DNA of 64,000 bases from Sphingomonas sp. S1-29 (lineage in GTDB: Bacteria; Pseudomonadota; Alphaproteobacteria; Sphingomonadales; Sphingomonadaceae): positions 741,501 to 805,500 of the forward strand of contig NZ_CP110678.1 in NCBI RefSeq assembly GCF_026167545.1, read 5' to 3'. This document shows, piece after piece, positions 10,020 to 20,380 of the stretch. The notes under the pieces were generated by a model. That model had not been told where the DNA came from. It was given only the letters and a program-made list of their open reading frames with translations, and did no database searches. Numbering within the stretch: position 1 is the first letter of the stretch; each line of letters opens with the position of its first letter. A program made the position numbers and the translations under genes.

Positions 10020-10643
10020 CTAAGCCTTCGCTGTGTTTGCGCTTGCGGAGGAGACCTCTATGTCTCCGTCTTCGGTCTTCAAAACCGTTAAGAAAACTTC
10101 GCCGCCAGCCAAGATAAAGTGGTGAAGAAGCCAACTCCACACGGAAACGATATCTCGGAGTAGATCCATTCTGTGCTTGTCAAACTTGTCGACCGTGATC
10201 GGAATGTAAGGGTTCATTTCATGGAGCCAGCGGTGCGTACGTCGATATATAACCCGCACCTGATCGACAGATAAGTTGTCACTTTCATTCTTCACCATGT
10301 GGTGTTGAACGTCGACCGCCTCTGAAGGCGGATTTTCGCGGCTAATCGCGAACGGGAAAATCACGGGCGCGCGCTTTGCCACCTTCGAAAAGATCTTGTC
10401 GGCGTTCCACTGCCCGACGGCATCTCGTGGCACACTCTTCAACCCATTTTCCATCGCAACAAGACAACCAAATGCCACGCCTTCGATGGACTTCCTCAGG
10501 TGGAACGCTGCAGTCTCGAGCTCCGCATAATCAGACGTTGGCGACAGCTTCAACTTATCCACTATCTCGAAGCGAGCCCTGACGTTTCGCATGAGCAAGC
10601 GATACTGCTGAAGCGTCTTCTCCCGCAGTTCCTCGTCATTCAC
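10020..10643 (-). CDS. Unknown helical protein inserted between carA and carB
   Basis: A 207-residue protein I do not recognise. It is soluble, mostly helical and rich in charged residues ([56 protein letters not shown]). A weak resemblance to HEPN-like all-alpha domains rests only on the helical pattern and an RTHRWLH stretch. It starts with GTG overlapping the carA stop (GTGA), and its TAG lies 2 bp before carB, so it is locked into the carA-carB reading series. By eye its base composition is clearly less GC-rich than both neighbours (many AT-rich codons), suggesting acquisition. CarA and CarB form one complex and are normally adjacent. Confidence 0.8.
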   Translation of the reverse strand: MNDEELREKTLQQYRLLMRNVRARFEIVDKLKLSPTSDYAELETAAFHLRKSIEGVAFGCLVAMENGLKSVPRDAVGQWNADKIFSKVAKRAPVIFPFAISRENPPSEAVDVQHHMVKNESDNLSVDQVRVIYRRTHRWLHEMNPYIPITVDKFDKHRMDLLRDIVSVWSWLLHHFILAGGEVFLTVLKTEDGDIEVSSASANTAKA

Positions 10644-11911
10644 CGTAGATTTCCGACAAACCGCTCGAACAGATACAAGCTATCCTGCGGTCCCGGGCTA
10701 GCCTCGGGGTGATATTGCACGCTGAACGCCGGGCGGTCGGTCAACTCGAAGCCGGCGTTCGATCCGTCGAAGAGCGACACATGCGTCTCACGCGCGGTGT
10801 CGGGCAGCGTGTCGGTCAGCACCGCGAAGCCGTGGTTCATGCTGGTGATCTCGACCACGCCGTCGGCCAGCCGCTTGACCGGATGGTTCGCGCCGCGATG
10901 GCCCTGGTGCATCTTGGTGGTCTTTGCCCCCACTGCTAGCCCGAGCAACTGGTGGCCAAGGCAAATGCCGAACACCGGCATCTTGTCGTCGAGCAGGCGG
11001 CGGATGACGGGAACGGTATAGTCGGCGGTCGCGGCGGGGTCGCCGGGGCCGTTCGACAGGAACACGCCGTCGGGCTCGAGCGCCATCACCTGGTCATAGG
11101 TCGCGGTGGCGGGGAGCACCGACACCCGCGCGCCGGCGGCGACGAGATTGCGGAAGATGTTGCGTTTGGAGCCGTAGTCGATCGCGACGACGTGGGGTTG
11201 GGCGTGGGTTGGTTTCTCGACTTCGCTCGAAACGAACGGGGGGTGTTCGCTCGAAACTGGCGAGGTTTCCTGAGAGCCGCCCTCTCCTATTCCGTTCGCT
11301 TCGAGCGAAGTCGAGAAGCCCTTCGACGTGTCATACCCCGCGCCCAGCTTCCACAAGCCGCCTTCCCAGCCATAATGCGTCTCGCACGATACGGTCTTGG
11401 CGAGGTCCATGCCCTCGAGCCCCGGCCATGCCCGCGCCATCCGCAGCAGCGAATCGAGATCGAACACCCCGTCGGCGGCATAAGCGATCACGCCGTTGGG
11501 CGCGCCGCCGGTGCGGATGCGGCGGGTGAGCGCGCGGGTGTCGATGCCCGACAGGCCGATGCGGTTATGCGCCTTCATCCAATCATCGAGCCGCTGCACG
11601 CTGCGAAAGTTCGAAGGCTCGGTCACGTCGGCGCGCACGATCATGCCCAAAGCATGCGGATCGTCGGCCTCGACATCGTCTGCATTGGTGCCAGTATTGC
11701 CGATATGCGGGAAGGTGAAGGTGATGATCTGCCCGGCATAGGAAGGATCGGTCATCACCTCCTGGTATCCGGTCATCGCGGTGTTGAAGCAGACTTCGCC
11801 GACCGCGGCACCCTCGGCGCCGAAGCCGCGGCCCCACAGCATCTCGCCGCTGGCGAGCACCAAAACCCCCGTGGCTCCTTCAGGCGCGGACATGGGTTTA
11901 GGCTCGGCCAT
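10640..11911 (-). CDS. carA: Carbamoyl-phosphate synthase small subunit
   Basis: A 424-residue glutamine amidotransferase that supplies ammonia to CarB. The N-terminal domain (about 1-190, including GYQEVMTDPSYAGQIITFTF) and the class I amidotransferase domain with its nucleophile in GICLGHQ and the later QYHPEASPGP are intact. The protein is longer than usual (E. coli 382) because about residues 198-234 are encoded by family A repeat sequence. This extra run (around STSLEANG and VSSEVEK) lies exactly in the linker between the two domains, so activity is probably kept. The ATG at 11911 is preferred to the GTG at 11923. The stop overlaps the next gene's GTG. Confidence 0.95.
   Translation of the reverse strand: MAEPKPMSAPEGATGVLVLASGEMLWGRGFGAEGAAVGEVCFNTAMTGYQEVMTDPSYAGQIITFTFPHIGNTGTNADDVEADDPHALGMIVRADVTEPSNFRSVQRLDDWMKAHNRIGLSGIDTRALTRRIRTGGAPNGVIAYAADGVFDLDSLLRMARAWPGLEGMDLAKTVSCETHYGWEGGLWKLGAGYDTSKGFSTSLEANGIGEGGSQETSPVSSEHPPFVSSEVEKPTHAQPHVVAIDYGSKRNIFRNLVAAGARVSVLPATATYDQVMALEPDGVFLSNGPGDPAATADYTVPVIRRLLDDKMPVFGICLGHQLLGLAVGAKTTKMHQGHRGANHPVKRLADGVVEITSMNHGFAVLTDTLPDTARETHVSLFDGSNAGFELTDRPAFSVQYHPEASPGPQDSLYLFERFVGNLR
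11211..11320. repeat. Palindromic repeat, family A (copy 3), inside carA
   Basis: Inverted arms GGTTTCTCGACTTCGCTCGA (11211-11230, continuing to about 11241) and its complement near 11291-11320. About 50 bp lie between them, containing a partial third arm (TTCGCTCGAAAC). The whole block reads through in frame with carA and encodes the interdomain linker. Confidence 0.85.
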
Positions 11912-12051
11912 GGACGGGGGCACTCCGGTGTGTTGGTTCCAGCGATGTCGCTAAGCGGTCCGGCTAGACCCCCGGTCCCGCCCCGTCAACCGGTGACGGA
12001 CAACCGCGCATCGGCTAAGCTCTCCGGCTTGCCCGCACGAGAGGCCCATAC

Positions 12052-12504
12052 ATGATTCGCGACGACATCAAGACCGCCCTCATCACCGCGATGAAGGGCG
12101 GCGACAAGGCTACCACCGGCACGATCCGCCTGATCCAGAGCGCGATCAAGAACCGCGACATCGAAGCGCGCACCGGCGCCTCGCCCGACGACGACGACGT
12201 GCTGGTGGTCGAAGTGCTGCAGAAAATGGTGAAGCAGCGCCGCGAATCGATCGGGATGTTCGAAAAGGGCGACCGCCAGGAACTCGCCGACGCCGAAGCC
12301 GCCGAAGTCGTGGTGATCGAACGCTTCCTGCCGCGCCAGATGGACGCGGCCGAGACCGCGGCTGCTGTCGAGGCGATCAAGGCGGAATTGGGCGCTACGG
12401 GCATGAAGGACATGGGCCGGGTGATGGCCGAGCTGAAGGCGCGGCACGCGATGACGCTCGACATGAGCAAGGCGAGTGGGGCGGTGAAGGCGGCGTTGGG
12501 CTGA
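12052..12504 (+). CDS. GatB/YqeY domain-containing protein
   Basis: A 150-residue protein that begins MIRDDIKTALITAMKGGDKA. Helical conserved blocks follow, including QSAIKNRDIEAR, LQKMVKQRRESIGMFEKG and MGRVMAELKARH. It matches the YqeY family, which shares the tRNA-binding tail domain of GatB. The precise role is unclear; YqeY proteins are often near rpsU-dnaG-rpoD, as here. GAGAGG lies about 8 nt before the ATG. The next ORF starts 1 bp after the stop. Confidence 0.93.
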   Translation: MIRDDIKTALITAMKGGDKATTGTIRLIQSAIKNRDIEARTGASPDDDDVLVVEVLQKMVKQRRESIGMFEKGDRQELADAEAAEVVVIERFLPRQMDAAETAAAVEAIKAELGATGMKDMGRVMAELKARHAMTLDMSKASGAVKAALG

Positions 12505-12505
12505 G

Positions 12506-12952
12506 ATGGAGGGCGGCGTCCCCCTTCTTCCCCCCTCCCGCTTGCGGGAGGGGCCGGGGGTGGGCACGGTCGAAGGCATCCGCCGCCCGACGATCCGCGC
12601 GCAGGAACTCAGGCGCACCGCTACCCCCGCCGAACGCATGCTCTGGCGCTATATCGGCGCATCGCGTCTGGGGGTGAAGTTCAGCCGGCAGATGCCGGTC
12701 GGCCCGTATATCTGCGATTTTCTTTCGCGGTCGCACCGAGTGGTGATCGAGCTTGATGGGTATAGCCATGATCTGACCATCCAGGAGGACGCCACGCGCG
12801 ACGCGTTTTTGCGGTCGCGCGGATTGCGGGTGCTGCGGTTCGCGAATGCGGATGTTTTGGGGAATGTCGAGGGTGTGTTGGAGGCGATACGGGTTGCGTT
12901 ATCGATAGCCCCACCCCCGGCCCCTCCCGCAAGCGGGAGGGGGGAAGAATGA
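12506..12952 (+). CDS. DUF559 endonuclease-like protein bracketed by palindromes
   Basis: A 148-residue protein. Residues about 30-133 form a DUF559 domain, a Vsr-like PD-(D/E)XK nuclease fold. It shows the helix RAQELRRTATPAERMLWRYI, then GVKFSRQMPVGPYICDF, then VVIELDGYSH with likely catalytic acids, and finally GLRVLRFANADVL. Both ends of the protein are repeat-derived: residues about 7-20 come from one family B palindrome and the last 15 or so (PPPAPPASGRGE) from an inverted copy. The ATG is 1 bp after the yqeY stop, with no clear own ribosome site. Substrate and role are unknown. The real start may be later, near the domain boundary. Confidence 0.8.
   Translation: MEGGVPLLPPSRLREGPGVGTVEGIRRPTIRAQELRRTATPAERMLWRYIGASRLGVKFSRQMPVGPYICDFLSRSHRVVIELDGYSHDLTIQEDATRDAFLRSRGLRVLRFANADVLGNVEGVLEAIRVALSIAPPPAPPASGRGEE
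12530..12565 (+). repeat. Palindromic repeat, family B (copy 1, left of DUF559)
   Basis: A CCCCTCCCGCTTGCGGGAGG core hairpin followed by an asymmetric GGCCGGGGGTGGGC tail that gives the element an orientation (forward). It encodes the first residues of the DUF559 ORF. Confidence 0.85.
12908..12946 (-). repeat. Palindromic repeat, family B (copy 2, right of DUF559, inverted)
   Basis: The same element in reverse orientation: the tail GCCCCACCCCCGGCC comes first and the CTCCCGCAAGCGGGAG hairpin follows. It encodes the last residues of the DUF559 ORF, so the gene is bounded by inverted copies. Confidence 0.85.
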
Positions 12953-12977
12953 GCGTGCCATCGCTCTTCGCTGCCAT

Positions 12978-13014
12978 GTCCCCCTCCCGCTTGCGGGAGG
13001 GGCTAGGGGTGGGC
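12978..13014 (+). repeat. Palindromic repeat, family B (copy 3, before dnaG)
   Basis: A forward copy with the core CCCTCCCGCTTGCGGGAGGG and the tail GGCTAGGGGTGGGC. It lies 20 bp upstream of the dnaG start, so it would sit in the 5' part of any dnaG message read from upstream. Confidence 0.85.
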
Positions 13015-13034
13015 ATTGCCTCGCTCCCAACCCC

Positions 13035-14909
13035 ATGACCCTAACCCCCGCCTTCCTCGACGAACTCCGCGCCCGCACCACGCTCTCGAGCCTCGTCGCG
13101 CGCACCGTGAAGCTCCAGCGCGCAGGCCGCGAGTTCCGGGCGTGCTGCCCGTTCCACAACGAAAAATCCCCGAGCTTCTACGTCAACGACGACAAGGGCT
13201 TCTACCATTGCTTCGGCTGCGGCGCGCATGGCGATGCGATCCGGTGGATGACCGATCACCAGGGCCTGCCCTTCATGGACGCGGTCAAGGAACTCGCGGG
13301 GGTGGCCGGGCTCGACGTCCCTGCCCCCGACAAGCGCTCGGCCGAACGTGCCGAGCGCGCCAAGGGGCTGCACGAGGTGATGGCCGATGCCGCCGCGTGG
13401 TTCACCGAGCAATTGCACGGCCAGGGCGGCGGCGAAGCGCGGGCGCTGCTCGAACGCCGCGGGATCAACGCCGCCACCGCCGCGACCTTCGGGCTTGGCT
13501 TCGCCCCCGACAGCCGCGGCAAGCTGCGCGCCGCGCTCAAGGACTATGGCGATCCGCTGCTGATCGAGGCCGGGCTGCTGATCCAGGTCGAGAACAAGGA
13601 ACCCTATGACCGGTTTCGCGGGCGGCTGATGATCCCGATCCGCGACCCGCGCGGGCGGGTGATCGCGTTCGGCGGACGGATCATCGGCGACGGCGAGCCC
13701 AAATATCTGAACTCCCCCGAAACCCCGCTCTTCGACAAGGGCCGCACGCTCTACAATCTCGACCTCGCCCAGCCCGCCGCGCGCAAAACCGGGCGGGTGA
13801 TCGCGGTCGAGGGCTATATGGACGTCATCGCGCTCGCGCAGGCGGGGTTCGGCGAGGCGGTCGCGCCCTTGGGCACCGCGATGACCGAATCGCAGCTCGA
13901 ACGACTTTGGCGGATGACCGACGTGCCCTTGCTCTGCTTCGACGGCGATTCGGCGGGGCAGAAGGCGGCGATCCGCGCCGCGACGCGCGCGATGCCGATG
14001 CTCGCGCCGGGGCGAAGCCTTGCCTTCGTGACGCTACCGCAGGGCCAGGATCCCGATGATCTGGTGCGCGCCGCCGGCCCCGCCGCCTTCGAGGCACTGG
14101 TCGCCAAGGCGCAGCCTTTGGTCGAGCGGATATGGAGCCACGAGGTCGCCGCCGAACCGCTCACCACCCCCGAACAACGCGCCGGGCTCAAGCGCCGCCT
14201 CTCCGATCTCGCGAGCAGCATCGCCGATCCCGGCGTGCGCGACGAATATCACGCCGATTTCCGCAACCGCTTCGACGATATGTTCGCGCGCAAGCCCGCG
14301 CCGCGCCGGCCCTTCCAGCCGCAGCGCCCCGGCGGCCGCTTCGACAAGGGCCGCGGCGGGTGGAAGCTGCCCGATCCGCCCGCGACCGAAGGCACGCGCG
14401 ACGTGAGCACTGGCGGGATCGACCCGGTGCTCGCACGCGCAGTGCTCGCCGGGCTGATCCGCCATCCGGCGCAAATCGCGCGGCATATCGAGATATTGGG
14501 CAGCCTGAAGCTCGCCAACGCCACCCTTGCGCGCCTGTTCGAAGCGGTGATCGATGTTGCGCTGGAAGATCAGGCGCTTGATAGCGGCCATGTCCTCACC
14601 ATATTGGCGAGGTCCGGTTTCGATCAGGTGGCAAGCGACTTGTTGCGCGCCGATAGCCTGCCGTTCACGTTCACCCAGGGTCACGCCGACGAGGCGCAGG
14701 CTATGGCCGACCTGAACGAGGCGATCGCGGTGATGGTGGCACGCCCCCGGGTCGATGCCGCACTGATGGAAGCGACACTGGCGGTACAGACGGGCTTCAC
14801 CGACGAAGCCTATACGCGGCAGATAGCATTGGTGCATGAACGCGCCCGGCTGGAGGCGCGGCTTGCAAATCTGATGCTGGCGGACGAAGACGACGAAACG
14901 CTTGGGTGA
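13035..14909 (+). CDS. dnaG: DNA primase
   Basis: A 624-residue primase that makes RNA primers for chromosome replication. The N-terminal CHC2 zinc finger is complete (Cys38, His41, Cys59, Cys62). The TOPRIM core is seen in IAVEGYMDVIAL and LLCFDGDSAGQKAA. The C-terminal region, after a basic Pro/Arg linker (around FARKPAPRRPFQPQRPGGRF), is the DnaB-interacting helicase-binding domain. The start at ATG 13035 gives the usual N-terminus. It is followed 13 bp later by rpoD, forming the classic primase-sigma pair. Confidence 0.98.
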   Translation: MTLTPAFLDELRARTTLSSLVARTVKLQRAGREFRACCPFHNEKSPSFYVNDDKGFYHCFGCGAHGDAIRWMTDHQGLPFMDAVKELAGVAGLDVPAPDKRSAERAERAKGLHEVMADAAAWFTEQLHGQGGGEARALLERRGINAATAATFGLGFAPDSRGKLRAALKDYGDPLLIEAGLLIQVENKEPYDRFRGRLMIPIRDPRGRVIAFGGRIIGDGEPKYLNSPETPLFDKGRTLYNLDLAQPAARKTGRVIAVEGYMDVIALAQAGFGEAVAPLGTAMTESQLERLWRMTDVPLLCFDGDSAGQKAAIRAATRAMPMLAPGRSLAFVTLPQGQDPDDLVRAAGPAAFEALVAKAQPLVERIWSHEVAAEPLTTPEQRAGLKRRLSDLASSIADPGVRDEYHADFRNRFDDMFARKPAPRRPFQPQRPGGRFDKGRGGWKLPDPPATEGTRDVSTGGIDPVLARAVLAGLIRHPAQIARHIEILGSLKLANATLARLFEAVIDVALEDQALDSGHVLTILARSGFDQVASDLLRADSLPFTFTQGHADEAQAMADLNEAIAVMVARPRVDAALMEATLAVQTGFTDEAYTRQIALVHERARLEARLANLMLADEDDETLG

Positions 14910-14922
14910 TTGAGGGCAGTTA

Positions 14923-16950
<2,028 letters not shown>

Positions 16951-16957
16951 CGGCTGC

Positions 16958-16987
16958 CGCCCGGAACGCGATCGCGCGTTCCGGGCG
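16958..16987 (+). terminator. Hairpin after rpoD
   Basis: A perfect 13-bp stem, CGCCCGGAACGCG with CGCGTTCCGGGCG, and a 4-nt ATCG loop. There is no T-run, so it is either a weak intrinsic terminator, a 3' stabilising hairpin or a Rho-assisted end. Confidence 0.6.
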
Positions 16988-17063
16988 CGCTGATTGCGCA
17001 AGATAGCTCCGAAACGGATCGACCGGGTTGCCGATCGGCGCCCGCGCATGGCTTTCTCGGGCC

Positions 17064-17972
17064 ATGGCCGCCGAACCGCTCCAGCTCGATCCCAGCGCTT
17101 GCGTCACCGCATCGCAGCTCGTCCGTAATTTCGGCGCATGGCAGGAACGCGCGATCGCGCGGCCGGTGTTCGTCATGCGCCGCGGCCAGCCTAGCCTGGT
17201 ACTCACTTCGTTCGATCTGATGCGGCGGCTGTGCAGCAGCTACGACGCAACCCAACCTTCCACCGCAGACCATCGTGCGCTGCTGCTCGATGCGATGCGC
17301 GAGGCGGTGATCGCGGTCGATCTGGTGGGGGATATCGTCGACACCAATCGCGCCGCGCGGCTGGGCTTTGCGATCGGCGAGGCGGCGGCGCGCGGGCGGC
17401 CGCTGGCTCGGTTGCTGCCACCCGCGGTCGCGCAATTCCTGCTCGATCAGGGCGCCCGAACGCGCCGAAAGGCCGCTACCGAGCAGGTCGACGTCGCGAT
17501 CGCCGAGCGCCATTTCTCGGTCGTGATCGCCCCGCACCCCGACGGCCTGTTGCTGATCTTCGAGGACGTCACGCTCGATGTCGCGGCCGAATCGCTGAGC
17601 GCGACGGTCGATGCGCTCGACGAAGCGATCGCGATGGCCGGCGGGGTCGCGGCGCTGCGGCTGAACCTGCGCGGCTATGTCGATCCCCCCGCGCCGCCGC
17701 TGGCGATGCTGACCGGGCTGGCCGAAACCGGATCGGCATCGATGCGCTTCGTCACCCTCCTAGACATCCCCTCGCGCGCGGCGGCAAGCGACGCGATCGA
17801 GGCGACGCTTCGCGAGGGCAAGGGCCGCCGGCTCGCCGCGCGGATGATCCGCCGCGATGCGCCGCCCGTCCCCGTGCGGATCGGGTTCGCGCCGCAGCGC
17901 CGCCATCTGGCGATCGAAGCGATCACCGCGCTGTTGGTGGTAGCCGGTGCCGAAGCTGCGGTGGGCGGGTAA
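17064..17972 (+). CDS. PAS-like domain protein, function unknown
   Basis: A 302-residue soluble protein. The N-terminal part (about 1-60, LDPSACVTASQLVRNFGAWQ and RPVFVMRRGQPSLVL) resembles a prevent-host-death/antitoxin-like fold. A PAS-like segment follows (about 70-180: LLDAMREAVIAVDLVGDIVD, TNRAARLGFAIGEA, HFSVVIAPHPDGLLLIFEDV). No kinase, GGDEF or helix-turn-helix domain is visible, so it is a sensor-like module without an obvious output. The in-frame ATG at 17064 is chosen over the TTG at 17028; no strong ribosome site is seen. It follows rpoD by 113 bp. The function is a guess from fold only. Confidence 0.65.
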   Translation: MAAEPLQLDPSACVTASQLVRNFGAWQERAIARPVFVMRRGQPSLVLTSFDLMRRLCSSYDATQPSTADHRALLLDAMREAVIAVDLVGDIVDTNRAARLGFAIGEAAARGRPLARLLPPAVAQFLLDQGARTRRKAATEQVDVAIAERHFSVVIAPHPDGLLLIFEDVTLDVAAESLSATVDALDEAIAMAGGVAALRLNLRGYVDPPAPPLAMLTGLAETGSASMRFVTLLDIPSRAAASDAIEATLREGKGRRLAARMIRRDAPPVPVRIGFAPQRRHLAIEAITALLVVAGAEAAVGG

Positions 17973-18082
17973 GGCTCTAAACCTGGTATTTACGATATTG
18001 CGTTAGAGCGGGGGGCTAGGATCGAGGTGCGCCGCGTTGGCAGCGTCGCCGGCGCTTCGCATTTCATACCACCGGGGGAACC

Positions 18083-18748
18083 ATGCCTTTAGACACCGCG
18101 CGGATGATCGGCACCAGCGGCGCTTCGGGCGCGCTGTTCGCGGTGGTCGCAGGCGACGGTACCGCTGGGCATCGCTATCCTGCCACGCTGCGCCAGCCGG
18201 CAGCGCCGACGCGCGACGTCACCGACATGCTCCATCTCGTCACGATGCTGCACGGGCGGCTTCCGGGGATCATCGACCATGCCGCGCAGCATACCGACCA
18301 GCCCGGCGCCAACGCCTGGCTGAGCGAGGCTGCGGCGGGCTTTACCGAGGAGCGCCGGACGCTGGCGATACTCGTCGCGGCATCGGGACCGCTTCCCAGC
18401 ACCCCCGGCCAGGCCGAGAGCGAGGCCGCAGTGATCGCGCAGCACCACGCGTTCGACATGCTGTCGCAATCCGATCGGCGCGGCTGCGCGCTCGGCACCG
18501 CGGCGGCGCTGGTACTCGATTGGCACGCCGTGCGGATGATCCTCGATCGCGCGGCGAGCCGAATGGGAATCGACATCGACGCAGCAGTACTCTCCTCGCC
18601 GGTCGATACCGCAATGATGCTCGACGGTTTCGCCGCGACCCCCGCCATCGAACGCGCGTTGCTGTTCGGCGCGCAGCAGTTCGTGGCGCAGCAACGCGGG
18701 CTTTGGAGCCTGCTCGAGGCGCGCGCGATCGCCCGCAACCACAGCTGA
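18083..18748 (+). CDS. Conserved-looking hypothetical protein
   Basis: A 221-residue protein I do not recognise with confidence. It is predicted soluble and largely helical, with blocks such as DMLHLVTMLHGRLPGIIDHA, ANAWLSEAAAGFTEERRTLA and LGTAAALVLDWHAVRMILDR. His and Ala are frequent and no signal peptide or membrane segment is seen. The length and a clear GGGGGAA site before the ATG support a real gene. Codon use matches its neighbours. It lies between the PAS-like gene and moxR on the same strand. It may be a lineage-specific sphingomonad protein. Confidence 0.7.
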   Translation: MPLDTARMIGTSGASGALFAVVAGDGTAGHRYPATLRQPAAPTRDVTDMLHLVTMLHGRLPGIIDHAAQHTDQPGANAWLSEAAAGFTEERRTLAILVAASGPLPSTPGQAESEAAVIAQHHAFDMLSQSDRRGCALGTAAALVLDWHAVRMILDRAASRMGIDIDAAVLSSPVDTAMMLDGFAATPAIERALLFGAQQFVAQQRGLWSLLEARAIARNHS

Positions 18749-18838
18749 TCCGCGCCGCGGGTTGCGCCGCGCGCGCGCTTGCTCCCCCACGCGCTTGCTC
18801 CTAAGTCCCGGGATATTCGAGATCGGACGGGGACGGCG

Positions 18839-19681
18839 ATGCGCTTCGAAGGCACCAGCGACTATGTGGCGACCGACGACCTGAAGGTGGCGGTCAATGC
18901 CGCCGTCACGCTGCGCCGGCCGTTGCTCGTCAAGGGCGAGCCCGGCACCGGCAAGACCGTGCTGGCCTATGAAATCGCCCGCGCGGTCGACGCGCCGCTG
19001 ATCGAATGGAACGTAAAATCGACCACCAAGGCGCAGCAGGGGCTCTACGAATATGATGCGGTAGCGCGGCTCCGCGACGGCCAGCTCGGCGATCCGCGCG
19101 TCAACGACATCGGCAATTACATCCGCCGCGGCAAATTATGGGAAGCCTTCACCGCTCCCAAGCTACCGGTGCTGCTGATCGACGAGATCGACAAGGCCGA
19201 TATCGAATTCCCCAACGATTTGTTGCAGGAACTCGATCGGATGGAATTCCATGTCTACGAGACGGGCGAGACGGTGAAGGCCGTCGAACGCCCGATCGTC
19301 GTCATCACCTCGAACAACGAGAAGGACCTGCCCGACGCGTTCCTGCGTCGCTGCTTCTTCCACTATATCAAATTTCCCGATCGCGCGACGATGCAGGCGA
19401 TCATCGACGTCCATTTCCCGCGCATCCAGCAACTGCTGGTCAACCGCGCGATGGATATCTTCTACGACCTGCGCGAGGTCCCCGGGCTCAAGAAAAAGCC
19501 TTCGACCAGCGAATTGCTCGATTGGCTCAAGCTGTTGCTGCACGAGGATATGCCGCTCGAAGTGCTCCAGTCGCGCGACCCGACCAAGGCGATCCCGCCG
19601 CTCCACGGCGCGTTGCTCAAGAACGAGCAGGACGTGATGCTGTTCGAACGCCTCGCCTTCATGGCGCGCCGGCAAGGCTGA
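18839..19681 (+). CDS. MoxR-family AAA+ ATPase
   Basis: A 280-residue AAA+ protein. The Walker A motif GEPGTGKT is at 33-40, and the Walker B motif LLIDEIDKAD follows. Sensor 1 is VVITSNNEKDLPDAFLRRC. MoxR ATPases act as chaperones that insert cofactors or activate partner complexes, together with a von Willebrand A protein. The CoxE-type VWA partner is found at 21822, separated by two unrelated genes. The ATG at 18839 is preferred to the longer frame from 18779 because it matches the family N-terminus (MRFEGTSDYVATDDL). Confidence 0.93.
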   Translation: MRFEGTSDYVATDDLKVAVNAAVTLRRPLLVKGEPGTGKTVLAYEIARAVDAPLIEWNVKSTTKAQQGLYEYDAVARLRDGQLGDPRVNDIGNYIRRGKLWEAFTAPKLPVLLIDEIDKADIEFPNDLLQELDRMEFHVYETGETVKAVERPIVVITSNNEKDLPDAFLRRCFFHYIKFPDRATMQAIIDVHFPRIQQLLVNRAMDIFYDLREVPGLKKKPSTSELLDWLKLLLHEDMPLEVLQSRDPTKAIPPLHGALLKNEQDVMLFERLAFMARRQG

Positions 19682-19780
19682 CGCGTTCAGCCGCCATTTG
19701 GTTACCTTGGCTTAACTATTCCCGCCAATAGAATGGCTACCGGTCGCGTGTGATGTAGCGGCGGGTAAAGGGAGTAGGCG

Positions 19781-20341
19781 ATGCGTAGGTTCGCTGCGAT
19801 CTCGATGATGCTGGCGGTCGCGCTCTCGGCACCGGCAGCGCAGGCACGGTCGATCATCCAGGACTATGTCGGCGAATGCGTTCCCTTCGCGCGCGCAGTG
19901 TCGGGCATCCAGATCTGGGGCAACGCGCATACCTGGTGGGAGCAAGCCGCAGGCAAATACGACCGCGGCGATCGCCCGCGGATCGGCGCGGTGCTCGTCT
20001 TCGCCAACACCGACCAGCTCAAATTCGGCCATGTCGCGGTGGTCAGCCGGATCATCGAGGATCGCACCGTGATGGTCACCCACGCCAATTGGTCGCGCAT
20101 CGGCGGCAAGCGCGGCCGCGCCGAACAGGACGTGACCTTGTTCGACGTATCGCCGCGCGGCGATTGGAGCCGGGTGAAGGTGTGGTATCGCGACAGCGAC
20201 GGCCTGGGCGGCAGCAGCTACCCCGTCTACGGCTTCATCTATGGCAAGGGCGGCAAGGCGCCCCCTGCCCGGCCCGCCCCCGAACTCACCAGCGCCCGCC
20301 CCGATTATGTCGGATCGCTGATCGACGCCTACGCTCGCTAA
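19781..20341 (+). CDS. Secreted CHAP-domain protein (putative peptidoglycan amidase)
   Basis: A 186-residue protein with a Sec signal peptide (residues 1-22, cleavage after AQA). A CHAP domain follows with the catalytic Cys33 in GECVPFARAVSGI and the His84 in FGHVAVVSRI. CHAP amidases usually cut peptidoglycan cross-bridges, so a cell-wall role outside the inner membrane is likely. The Arg/Pro-rich C-terminus is short. AAAGGGAG lies about 9 nt before the ATG. It lies between moxR and a membrane glycosyltransferase-like gene and looks like an insertion into the moxR-coxE pair. Confidence 0.85.
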   Translation: MRRFAAISMMLAVALSAPAAQARSIIQDYVGECVPFARAVSGIQIWGNAHTWWEQAAGKYDRGDRPRIGAVLVFANTDQLKFGHVAVVSRIIEDRTVMVTHANWSRIGGKRGRAEQDVTLFDVSPRGDWSRVKVWYRDSDGLGGSSYPVYGFIYGKGGKAPPARPAPELTSARPDYVGSLIDAYAR

Positions 20342-20380
20342 CTTACGCCTCCTTAACCATGAAGCCGATACGTCCGGGAC

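Noticed and set aside
6733..10023. A 1096-residue open frame on the plus strand opposite carB
   Set aside because: It is a GC-skew mirror of carB: His/Arg/Gly-rich, without domains, and the real gene on the other strand is certain.
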